A stretch of 64,000 bases of DNA from Afipia sp. (lineage in GTDB: Bacteria > Pseudomonadota > Alphaproteobacteria > Rhizobiales > Xanthobacteraceae): contig JACQDM010000007.1 of NCBI GenBank assembly GCA_016201045.1, positions 372,001-436,000 on the forward strand, read 5' to 3'. The translations under genes and the position numbers were made by a program. The notes under the pieces are model-generated. The model worked only from the letters and a program-made list of their open reading frames with translations. It was not told where the DNA came from and made no database searches. Of this stretch, positions 50,674 to 58,341 are shown piece after piece; the first letter of the stretch is position 1; each line of letters starts with the position of its first letter.

Positions 50674-51804
50674 ATGACTGCAATTCTTCTCTCGGATTCC
50701 GTGCGCTCAAGCCTGTACTCGCTTCGGCAAACAAACGATCTGCTTTCATCCACGCAGAACCGGCTCGCAACCGGAAAAAAAGTCAATTCAGCGAATGACA
50801 ATCCAACGGTGTTCTTCGCGGCTTCCGCGCTCAGCAACCGTGCTTCCGATCTGGGAAACGTCCTGGATGGCATTACTGCTGCAGCCAAGGTTCTTAAATC
50901 AACCAGCGACAGCCTCGCATCGCTTTCAGACTTGGCAACAAGCGCGCAGGCAACGGCCCGCAACGCACTTGCAAGCACCGCGACGACAGCTCGAACCACC
51001 GGCAGCGTTGCTGGTCTTATTGGGACCAGCTCGTTTGCAGTAGCTGCGACCAAAACCTTTACGGTATCGGACGGAATGACCACCGCGACGATTACGTCCG
51101 CTGGCGCAGTGACGGCACAGCAAGTGCTCGATGGCGTCAACAACACTGCGGGCCTGAAGGTGCGCGCTTCGCTCACGGCGGACGGCAAACTTCAGCTGGA
51201 AGCGGCGGCGGCCAACGCGATCACGATCGGCGGCACCGCCTCGGCGGCGGAACTTGCTCAGTTCGGATTAACGGCTGGCGTGACTGCGGCCGGTAGTGTG
51301 AACACGTCACGGTCGGCTTTCGCGGCTCAGTTCGATGCAATCCGCACTCAAATCGACCAGCTTTCGTCAGACGCAACTTTTAACGGCACCAACTTGCTCA
51401 ATGGCGGTAGCTTTCGGGTCAATTTCAACGAACGCTTAACCAGTTCCCTGAGCGTTGCGGGCGTGACCGACACCTCGGCCGGTCTGGGTATAGTTGCGTC
51501 AGTGAATGCGTTTCAGACTGACAAGGACATCAACGACGCACTTTCGAATCTGACAAACAGCATCAATACGCTGCGCAGCCAGACCAACATTTTCGCGTCG
51601 AACATTGACATCGTGACGACCCGCCAGGATTTCACCAAAGGATTGATTGGTGCATTGAATGCGGCGGCCGACAGCTTGACCGCTGCGGATACAAACGAAG
51701 AGGGCGCCAACTTGCTTGCCCTGCAGACGCGTCAGTCGCTGTCAACCACGGCCTTGACGCTGGCCTCGCAGGCAGACCAGAACGTTCTTCGTCTGTTTCG
51801 ATAG
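50674..51804 (+). CDS. flagellin
   Basis: A 376-residue flagellin, the subunit of the flagellar filament. The N-terminal D0/D1 helices (LLSDSVRSSLYSLRQTNDLLSSTQNRLATGKKVNSANDNPTVFFAASALSNRASDL) and the C-terminal D1/D0 helices (IRTQIDQLSSDATFNGTNLLNG ... GANLLALQTRQSLSTTALTLASQADQNVLRLF) are complete. The middle is Ala/Thr-rich with a flagellin_IN-like stretch, and shorter than in large flagellins. This is the type used for thin or lateral flagella in rhizobia. The ATG at 50674 removes 20 non-family residues. No other flagellar genes are in the window. A stem-loop terminator follows. Confidence 0.92.
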   Translation: MTAILLSDSVRSSLYSLRQTNDLLSSTQNRLATGKKVNSANDNPTVFFAASALSNRASDLGNVLDGITAAAKVLKSTSDSLASLSDLATSAQATARNALASTATTARTTGSVAGLIGTSSFAVAATKTFTVSDGMTTATITSAGAVTAQQVLDGVNNTAGLKVRASLTADGKLQLEAAAANAITIGGTASAAELAQFGLTAGVTAAGSVNTSRSAFAAQFDAIRTQIDQLSSDATFNGTNLLNGGSFRVNFNERLTSSLSVAGVTDTSAGLGIVASVNAFQTDKDINDALSNLTNSINTLRSQTNIFASNIDIVTTRQDFTKGLIGALNAAADSLTAADTNEEGANLLALQTRQSLSTTALTLASQADQNVLRLFR

Positions 51805-51813
51805 GTTACTAGC

Positions 51814-51846
51814 GCGGCGGCAGAGTTTTTTCTTGCCGCCGCCTTT
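51814..51846 (+). terminator. stem-loop after the flagellin gene
   Basis: GCGGCGGCA / TGCCGCCGC pairs nine bases (51814-51822 with 51834-51842) around an 11-base loop containing T6, followed by CTTTCCC. The position, nine bases past the stop, suits a terminator, though the 3' T-run is poor. Confidence 0.6.
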
Positions 51847-51985
51847 CCCGCGACGCTGAAGCCTTTCCGGAGCGGTGGCTCGGAGCCGCCGGTTCGATAA
51901 TCAATCTTGCGGCGAAAAGACTTTTCGAAGATTATCGGCCGAATCGCAGTCGGCGTTCGATTGGGACTGCCCCCGTTAAACCAAA

Positions 51986-52648
51986 TTGGTGAACGCCACG
52001 CCGATCAGAATCGTAATTGCTGATGACCACCCCATTATTTTGGTGGGATTACGCAATCTAATCCAGGCAGAACCCGATTTTGAATTAGCTGGCGAGGCCA
52101 CAACAGGTCTTGCTGCTCTCAAGACCATTGCCGATGTCAAACCCGATGTCGCGGTTCTGGATATTTCAATGCCAGCCTTAAACGGCATCGCGTTGGTGCG
52201 CCGACTGGCGACTGAACAGAAAGACATTCGCGTACTCGTCCTCACATCTCACGAGAACGAAGCCTATGCCAAGCAGGCCTTTGAGGCAGGCGCACGCGGC
52301 TATATTCTCAAAAAGTCGGTTGCTCCCAATCTGATCCCGGCCATAAGGGCCGTCTTTACCGGCGGTCTGTATGTCGATCCAAATATTGCGGAAAGGGTTT
52401 TTGGCGATGCCGCCAAGATCGGCGGATCTACCCTCGTTGCGGGTCAAATCTCACTTTCAGACCGTGAACGAGATGTCCTGAAGCAGACTGCGTTGGGCCT
52501 CGCGAACAAGGAGATCGCTCAGCAACTCGGCATTGGCGTTAAGTCCGTCGAGACATACAAGGCGCGGGGGATAGAAAAGATAGGCGTAAAAACCCGCGCA
52601 GAACTCGTTCGTTATGCCGCCGCCCAAGGCTGGTTCGCCGACGTTTAG
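51986..52648 (+). CDS. NarL/FixJ-type response regulator
   Basis: A 220-residue regulator. The receiver domain has the acidic pair D13-D14 (IVIADDHPIILVGL), phosphoacceptor D59 (VAVLDISMP), T/S in LTSH and K in YILKKSV. The LuxR HTH is LSDRERDVLKQTALGLANKEIAQQLGIGVKSVETYKARGIEKIGVKTRAELV. It starts at TTG 51986 or GTG 51989; neither has a good ribosome-binding site. It is a close paralogue of the regulator at 53175. Together with the hybrid kinase at 53833 it probably forms a phosphorelay near the surface-structure genes. Confidence 0.9.
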   Translation: MVNATPIRIVIADDHPIILVGLRNLIQAEPDFELAGEATTGLAALKTIADVKPDVAVLDISMPALNGIALVRRLATEQKDIRVLVLTSHENEAYAKQAFEAGARGYILKKSVAPNLIPAIRAVFTGGLYVDPNIAERVFGDAAKIGGSTLVAGQISLSDRERDVLKQTALGLANKEIAQQLGIGVKSVETYKARGIEKIGVKTRAELVRYAAAQGWFADV

Positions 52649-52689
52649 CCGATCAGTTTCCAACATCATGCTGAACACGACGTATCGCC

Positions 52690-52706
52690 GTCAGGCGAAG
52701 CCTGAC
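52690..52706. repeat. dispersed inverted repeat, copy 1
   Basis: GTCAGG-CGAAG-CCTGAC with flanks GCC on the left and ACGCGGGCG on the right. A second copy with the same arms and five-base loop lies at 56898-56914. It follows the response regulator stop by about 40 bases and could also end its transcript. Confidence 0.55.
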
Positions 52707-52798
52707 ACGCGGGCGGGCTAAGACGCGGCCGCTTCCGGCCAATCCATGCTCTGCTGCGACCTAATCCACCTTGGCATCTGATTTAGCAGCGGGGGGCG

Positions 52799-53128
52799 AT
52801 GGGAAACCTTATTAGATGGCCGTTAGCGATTGATAGTCGCGATCATGCTACGGAGTCCGGGCAGGACGACTCAGGTCCAACGGTCGACGAAATCGAAATG
52901 GTCGAGCGGGTGTGGTCGATCCTGGACGACGGGATGCGAACCCTGAAGCGTTGTCTACAGGCAGCTGATGCCGCTGTCGCTATGATCGGCGATCAAGGCG
53001 AGAGGCAATCGCTCGAACAGAACATACTTTTCATTCGCTCAGTGCTTTCCCGGGCTTCGCAAAGGATGGCGGCCGCTAGTCAAATGCCGTTGGCCGAATT
53101 GGCAAACGAAGATGACGTTGTCGCATAA
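52799..53128 (+). CDS. hypothetical protein between two response regulators
   Basis: A 109-residue acidic protein. Residues 30-95 (TVDEIEMVERVWSILDDGMRTLKRCLQAADAAVAMIGDQGERQSLEQNILFIRSVLSRASQRM) look mainly helical, possibly a short coiled coil. No family is recognised. GGGGGGCG lies directly before the ATG. Its place between two paralogous regulators suggests a role in the same signalling unit, but that is only context. Confidence 0.5.
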   Translation: MGNLIRWPLAIDSRDHATESGQDDSGPTVDEIEMVERVWSILDDGMRTLKRCLQAADAAVAMIGDQGERQSLEQNILFIRSVLSRASQRMAAASQMPLAELANEDDVVA

Positions 53129-53174
53129 ATCTATTTATCGGCGGTTCAGTAAAAAGTTAGAGTGAGTCAGCGCG

Positions 53175-53828
53175 ATGGCGAGTATTCGAGTTACATTGGC
53201 AGACGATCATCCCATTGTCCTCGCAGGCCTTGGTATGCTGGTTCGTTCTGAGCGCGATTTCGAGCTCGTCGGCGAAGCAACGTCTGGTCCCGACGCACGA
53301 GCAATGATACGAGATTTGTTACCCGATATTGCAGTGATTGATGTGTCGCTTCCAAGCATCAACGGCATTCAGCTCGCCCGCGAGTTAGGCGCAGAGTGCC
53401 CTTCGGTCCGCTTCATCGTTCTGACCCAACACGAGGACCGCGCCTACCTCAGACAAGCCTTGGATGCCGGAGTGAAGGGCTACGTTCTCAAAAAATCGAC
53501 ATCCGTTTGCCTCGTCAATGCCATCCGAGGCGTGTTGGTCGGAGGGCTCTACGTCGATCCAGCTATGACCAGACACTTATATCGCGCCGCTCAGACTTCC
53601 AACAAACGAGAACCGGCCGGTGGAGCGCGCGAACTGACGCAGCGGGAAGAAGAAGTTATGAAGCTTTTTGCAACGGGGCTTACAGCCAAGGCTATCGCAG
53701 CTCATCTCGATTTAAGTCTAAGCACCGTGGAAACCTACAAAACGCGCGGGCTGGATAAGATCGGTATAACGAACCGTGCCGACATCGTTCGCTTCGCTTC
53801 TGCGAAAGGCTGGCTTGCTGGAATTTAA
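53175..53828 (+). CDS. NarL/FixJ-type response regulator
   Basis: A 217-residue regulator. The receiver domain has D10-D11 (TLADDHPIVLAGLGML), D56 (IAVIDVSLPSINGIQ), T in VLTQHED and K in YVLKKST. The LuxR-type HTH is LTQREEEVMKLFATGLTAKAIAAHLDLSLSTVETYKTRGLDKIGITNRADIVRF. The strong similarity to the regulator at 51986 implies an ancestral duplication. It ends five bases before the hybrid histidine kinase on the other strand, its likely phosphodonor partner. Confidence 0.92.
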   Translation: MASIRVTLADDHPIVLAGLGMLVRSERDFELVGEATSGPDARAMIRDLLPDIAVIDVSLPSINGIQLARELGAECPSVRFIVLTQHEDRAYLRQALDAGVKGYVLKKSTSVCLVNAIRGVLVGGLYVDPAMTRHLYRAAQTSNKREPAGGARELTQREEEVMKLFATGLTAKAIAAHLDLSLSTVETYKTRGLDKIGITNRADIVRFASAKGWLAGI

Positions 53829-53832
53829 TTAT

Positions 53833-56712
53833 CTAAGAATTTGCAACAGCCAATGTTTCACTGCCGCTTTCTTCGAGAAGCTCCGCGACTTTAGCAAGCG
53901 CCTCGTCGCGTAGTTCTCTGCAATCGCGAAGTGCTTGCTCGACGTTGCTGTTGGTCGTGGCGGATGTGTACAGAGCCAGACATGCGTTTGAAAGATTTTC
54001 GAAGCCCAGCATGCCGGCAGAACCGCCGAAGCTGTGAGCTTCGCTCGCGATGTCGAGGCAATCTACTGGCGTTAAATGAGAAAGACCGAAACGCTGCTCG
54101 GCCTCGACCGCGAACAGTTTGAGCAGTTTCTTAAAATTAGCGGTGCCGATCATAGATCGAAGTTGCGCCACGGTCTCAAAATTCAGAAAGCAGGATTCAA
54201 CTTCGGGGTTGGAGTACAGTTCGAGGATGCCGGTCCAACGCGCGTTGTCAGCTTTTTCGTTGCGCCGTCGTGAGACAAGCCTGTCGATCTCCGCTTGCAG
54301 CCGGTTCCAGCTGACCGGCTTTGTTACGTATCCGTCCATGCCAGCAGCAGAGCAACGCTCAGCCTCTTGAGGTATTAGATTTGCAGTCAGCGCAATGATG
54401 GGAAGGTCGGATCGTTCAAGTGTTCCACCGCGTATTTTCCGCGTCGCCTCGTATCCGTCCATCTCTGGCATTTGCAGATCCATCAGGATGGCGTCGAAAA
54501 GCTTGTGACGTGCGGCAGCGACCGCCTCGATACCGTTCGAGGCTGTCGTTACCCGGTGTCCCGCTTGCTCAAGCATGGCACGAATAACCTCACGGCTAAT
54601 CTCGTTGTCCTCGGCCAGCAACAGGCCGTAGCAGTTCTTTTCAACAGCCTCAGATTGCTGCTGAGTCGCAGGTGCGGAGCACGAAGGCAGCGACAACGTA
54701 AACGAAAAAGTCGAACCGGCACCGACCTTGCTGGATACTTCTATCTGACTTCCCATCAGTTCAATGAGGCGCTTCGAAATCGCCAGTCCAAGTCCGGTGC
54801 CGCCGTATTTTCGTGTAGTTGAGCTGTCGGCTTGCACAAAACGGTCGAACAGTTTTGAAATTGCACTCTGCTCGATGCCGATACCTGTATCTGAAACGGA
54901 AAATCGCAGAACCTTTGGAGTATCGACAACACGGTCGATTCTGAGTGTGACCGATCCTTGGGACGTGAATTTTACGCCGTTTGAAAGCAGGTTGAGCAAC
55001 ACCTGCCGAAGTCTGATCTGATCGCCGAGAAACCACAAATCAAGGTCATGCGGCACATTATAGACAACCTGAATCCCTTTACGTTCGGCCTGCTCCGAAA
55101 CAAGATTGACACAGCCTCTGGCCAAGTCTGAAAGGCTGAAAGGTATGACCTCCAAATCCAGTTCGTCGGCCTCAATCTTTGAATAATCCAGAATGTCATT
55201 GATGATGGACAGCAAGCCTTGGCCAGCTTCGCGTTGCATTTCAATGAAGTGCGCGCGGCCTTCGGCCGGTTGAGCATTCGTGAGGAGAAGTTCCGATATG
55301 CCGATGATCGAGGTCAGCGGCGTTCGGAGTTCGTGACTCATATTTGCCAGGAAATCTCGCGTGGTTTGCACGGCAATTTCGGCGCGCTCTTTCTCATTGC
55401 GTAGTTCGAGTTCAACTGCACGCCTCGCCGTGATATCGCTAAATGTTCGAACTCTGCCACCGTCGGGCGTCGAAACCGTTCTGATTTCCAGGACCGTGCC
55501 GGTCGGACGAACCCTCTCATAAATATACGTATTGCGAGAGAGTGCGTTTTCATAGTCTTTGGAAGAATCGCCTTCGTACTCTCCGCGCTTTCTCATGTAT
55601 TCGATCATCTCGGTCTTATGCGGTCGGCTCTCCATGAACTCATACGGCAGATCAAGTAATTCCAGTGCGCGCTTGTTCGTAATCACACAACGCCCATCCC
55701 GGTCCGTGCCAATGAGACCTTGGTCCATGTTGTCGAGAGTATTTCGTAGCAGACCGCTTAATCGCTCGATGGGGCGAATGAATATCTGATGACCGATGAC
55801 CCAGACCACCAAGCCGCCGATCAACGTCACGGCACTAAAGACCACTGCCGCAATGATGGTAAATCTATCGATAGCTCCAAGGGTCGCTTGCCGATCAAAT
55901 CCGACGACGACGTGCGCGTTTGCGCCTGACAGCGGAAAAGCGCCGAACAGACGCTCGCGGCCTTCGGGATCGAGGCCGCTGAAAACTCCCTTTTCTTTAT
56001 GAGCCAGCACTTCGCTCAAGAAGCTTGCAGGAACGCGAGGATAAGTTCCGGCTTCGCCGAGCGCAGGAAAGCGGGCGAGAACGACACCATTACCGTCCAT
56101 TAGCAAAATAAGAGTATCGTCCCGAACTCCGCCGATCTGTGTCGCCAGCCGATTGAACCAATCGAGATCAAGGTTGGCTATAATTGCTTGCTGGGTATCG
56201 GTGCGGCTATCGCGATAGAACTGCGCAGCGAACGTGCTGGGAGCACCGTTCAGTTGCGAGATGAAAAAATCACTAACGCTAAAATCGCCCTGCGTCCGCG
56301 CTTTCTGAAACCAGGCGCGGCCCGCCAAGTCGAATCCCAGGGCTTTCGGATTCATCGAGCAAACGATCCTCTGTTGATCGTTCACGACCGAGAAGGAGCG
56401 GGCCCAAGCGTGGGAGCGCTTTACTGAAGCAAGAAAAGCCGCGCAGGACTCGGGGGTACCGTTTGTCACCTGAGCGACACGCGACAGAATGTCGAGAACG
56501 CTCCGAACATCGTCGATGGTGTCCTGATAGCGAGAAGCTCCGGCCTTGGCTAATTCATACGCGCGGTCCTGCGTAATCCGCGTTCGGCCGTCTTTGACGC
56601 GGACAAGTTCAACTGTTTGCAGAATGGCAAGTGGCACCAGCAAAATCGCAATAATAGCCAACAGCCGAATGCGTAGGCTGGCCGAAGTTCGATCGAATGA
56701 ATTGGCGGTCAA
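53833..56712 (-). CDS. hybrid sensor histidine kinase with receiver and HPt domains
   Basis: A 959-residue membrane kinase. Transmembrane helices lie near residues 15-34 and 285-307, flanking a dCache-like sensor ([25 protein letters not shown]). A PAS-like domain covers 325-430. HisKA has H460 ([13 protein letters not shown]). The ATPase domain has N574/N578 ([11 protein letters not shown]), DTGIGIE and [10 protein letters not shown]. The receiver has D745 ([21 protein letters not shown]). The C-terminal HPt-like domain has H893 ([17 protein letters not shown]), in which the usual Leu-Lys of HxLKG is Phe-Gly. The complete four-step phosphorelay is in one chain and needs an external regulator; the two NarL-type proteins beside it are the obvious candidates. 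The extracellular ligand is unknown. Confidence 0.93.
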   Translation of the reverse strand: MTANSFDRTSASLRIRLLAIIAILLVPLAILQTVELVRVKDGRTRITQDRAYELAKAGASRYQDTIDDVRSVLDILSRVAQVTNGTPESCAAFLASVKRSHAWARSFSVVNDQQRIVCSMNPKALGFDLAGRAWFQKARTQGDFSVSDFFISQLNGAPSTFAAQFYRDSRTDTQQAIIANLDLDWFNRLATQIGGVRDDTLILLMDGNGVVLARFPALGEAGTYPRVPASFLSEVLAHKEKGVFSGLDPEGRERLFGAFPLSGANAHVVVGFDRQATLGAIDRFTIIAAVVFSAVTLIGGLVVWVIGHQIFIRPIERLSGLLRNTLDNMDQGLIGTDRDGRCVITNKRALELLDLPYEFMESRPHKTEMIEYMRKRGEYEGDSSKDYENALSRNTYIYERVRPTGTVLEIRTVSTPDGGRVRTFSDITARRAVELELRNEKERAEIAVQTTRDFLANMSHELRTPLTSIIGISELLLTNAQPAEGRAHFIEMQREAGQGLLSIINDILDYSKIEADELDLEVIPFSLSDLARGCVNLVSEQAERKGIQVVYNVPHDLDLWFLGDQIRLRQVLLNLLSNGVKFTSQGSVTLRIDRVVDTPKVLRFSVSDTGIGIEQSAISKLFDRFVQADSSTTRKYGGTGLGLAISKRLIELMGSQIEVSSKVGAGSTFSFTLSLPSCSAPATQQQSEAVEKNCYGLLLAEDNEISREVIRAMLEQAGHRVTTASNGIEAVAAARHKLFDAILMDLQMPEMDGYEATRKIRGGTLERSDLPIIALTANLIPQEAERCSAAGMDGYVTKPVSWNRLQAEIDRLVSRRRNEKADNARWTGILELYSNPEVESCFLNFETVAQLRSMIGTANFKKLLKLFAVEAEQRFGLSHLTPVDCLDIASEAHSFGGSAGMLGFENLSNACLALYTSATTNSNVEQALRDCRELRDEALAKVAELLEESGSETLAVANS

Positions 56713-56896
56713 ACGCTAGTCCTTCTACCTTCGCGGCTTCAAAGAACGACATTCCGCGAATCGTACCATGACCGGGTTGATTCGTTCGATTTGCCCTGAT
56801 TCTGCGAGCTAATTTCATTTTGGTCGGTAGCCAACCGATCGCCGCCGCCAAAATTCTCGGCGTAGCGTGACATCTATGATTAACGAATTGATCGGC

Positions 56897-56936
56897 CGTC
56901 AGGATATTCCTGACGCGGACGTCGGCGTGCCCGACG
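56897..56936. repeat. two adjacent inverted repeats (dispersed repeat, copy 2)
   Basis: CGTCAGGA-TAT-TCCTGACG (56897-56915) is followed at once by CGTCGG-5 bases-CCGACG (56920-56936). The first shares GTCAGG-N5-CCTGAC with 52690-52706. It lies in the 305-base gap between the kinase start and the small cysteine protein; no gene is seen in that gap. Confidence 0.6.
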
Positions 56937-57017
56937 TTCGATTACCGAAGAAATGGTCTAACAATCGGGTTTTGAGGAAGAACGTTTATTGCTCGGTTGA
57001 GCGCGTAAGGAGTTGAG

Positions 57018-57239
57018 ATGCCAGGCCAACCGCCGTCGCACCGCAAGACGGTACATCCCTTTGTAGGCGTGCTCTGCAAGAGTTGTGAAGCGCCGATCTT
57101 GTTATTCGGCGGCAGCAACTTCGTAGCGCCGCGGTTTGCCACGGTCTGTCAGAGTTGCCGCCAGCGTGCCGTATACGTCGCGCAGGACGTGCGTAGGCTC
57201 GATGGACAAGACGACACAGCCTCACTGACGTTGATCTAG
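57018..57239 (+). CDS. small protein with two CxxC pairs
   Basis: A 73-residue protein. VGVLCKSCEAPILLFGG and FATVCQSCRQRAVYVA carry two CxxC pairs 24 residues apart, a typical zinc-ribbon layout. AAGGAG is five bases before the ATG. No family is recognised. It is encoded just upstream of the Flp pilin gene on the same strand (49 bases). Confidence 0.6.
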   Translation: MPGQPPSHRKTVHPFVGVLCKSCEAPILLFGGSNFVAPRFATVCQSCRQRAVYVAQDVRRLDGQDDTASLTLI

Positions 57240-57288
57240 TTTGATGCCATCGATTACGAAGCCGGCTAGCGCCAAGAAGGATCATAAT

Positions 57289-57453
57289 ATGAAGCGAATG
57301 ATCGCGAAGTTCATCAAAGATGAGAGCGCTGCGACCGCTATCGAATATGGGTTGATTGCGGCTGGTATTTCTCTGGCTATTCTCGGCTCCATCAACGGTC
57401 TTGGAACGAATCTGAAATCGAAGTTCACATCGATCAACTCCTCTCTCAAATAA
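57289..57453 (+). CDS. Flp-family type IVb pilin
   Basis: A 54-residue Flp/PilA prepilin. MKRMIAKFIKDESAATAIEYGLIAAGISLAILGSINGLG matches the family (leader, ATAIEYGLIA core, hydrophobic helix). The residue before the presumed cleavage site (ESA|ATAIEYG) is Ala instead of the usual Gly, which may affect prepilin peptidase processing. The tail after the helix is short (SKFTSINSSLK). No tad/cpa assembly genes are in the window, so this is an isolated pilin gene that relies on a system elsewhere. Confidence 0.9.
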   Translation: MKRMIAKFIKDESAATAIEYGLIAAGISLAILGSINGLGTNLKSKFTSINSSLK

Positions 57454-57481
57454 ATCTCACATAAATATCGCGAGCGCTTTC

Positions 57482-57766
57482 GTGGCGCACGAGATCGTGG
57501 AATTTGAAACGCTCATCGGAAGCTGCATTTATTTTCAATTGCTGACCCAAACGGGTCTCATTGGCAGTCGGGTCTCTATCTCGGCACTGCTTCGTCGAGA
57601 ACGAATCCAGTCCATCCCCAGCCTTGAATGGCTACTGTATATATTCGACCAGCATCGCGCTGAAATCGAAAACGTCGCGCTGCAAAAATTTCAGCAGGGC
57701 AATCGTTGGCTGGGCGGTTCTTGGGTAACAGATCGCGACCTTAATAGACCGAATGAAAACGGTTGA
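57482..57766 (+). CDS. hypothetical protein (94 residues, GTG start)
   Basis: An open frame of 94 codons, MAHEIVEFETLIGSCIYFQLLTQTGLIGSRVSISALLRRERIQS and so on, 28 bases after the pilin gene. It has ordinary amino-acid composition and could be helical. No ribosome-binding site is clear and no family is recognised, so it may not be expressed. Confidence 0.35.
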   Translation: MAHEIVEFETLIGSCIYFQLLTQTGLIGSRVSISALLRRERIQSIPSLEWLLYIFDQHRAEIENVALQKFQQGNRWLGGSWVTDRDLNRPNENG

Positions 57767-57854
57767 TCGCTCGAAAGCGCGATGCCGTTGCCTCGCTGCT
57801 TCGTGACAACGCTTCCGCGGCGGCGATAAGAATTATTAGAGAATGTAAAGGGAG

Positions 57855-57913
57855 ACGGCCCCAGCTTGGCTGTAGGACACATGATTGCGAGATCATGTAT
57901 CGGCTGGGGCCGT
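57855..57913. repeat. nested hairpin element
   Basis: Outer arms ACGGCCCCAGC (57855-57865) and GCTGGGGCCGT (57903-57913) are perfect 11-base complements. Inside, ACATGAT-TGCGAG-ATCATGT (57879-57898) forms a second hairpin. The 575 bases from 57767 to 58341 otherwise contain no gene I can support. Confidence 0.6.
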
Positions 57914-58341
57914 TTCGGGAATGAACGCGCTCGACACAAACGCTCAATCTCGATGCAATAAGCAATAGCATAACGCACGTCGAATGCGATTTTTGATCCG
58001 CTGCAAGACTGTCGGGGAAAACCTGACCCGTTTACGCCTTGTTGTTCACATTTTCTCCGAAGCAAGCGATGCAGTGCAAAAATGCACGACGCCTGCCGGT
58101 GCCTTTCGGGGGTTACAGCGGAGCAACCTGCTTAAGAACCTGCTTCTCAAGCGGAGCAGATTGGCAACAAGATACTTGAGGCGGACACTCTCGTGCTCCA
58201 GATCCCTCATGCGTCGCGCTTACCAAGTTGAAGCCCGCGCACTTAATTTCATTTTAGGTATTGGGGCTTACTCAGTCTTCTTTGGCTGCGACAAAATTTA
58301 AGTCCCGCGTACATAATTTATTGACTGAGTGTTTGCCGAAA

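Noticed and set aside
52771-52790. sigma-54-like TTGGCATCTGATTTAGCAGC before the small protein gene
   Set aside because: The GG and GC doublets are 11 bases apart instead of 10 and the -12 element is TAGC, so it does not fit.
57984-58301. 105-codon open frame upstream of the adhesin
   Set aside because: Composition is Arg/Leu/Ser-rich without a ribosome-binding site, and it runs into the adhesin's upstream region.
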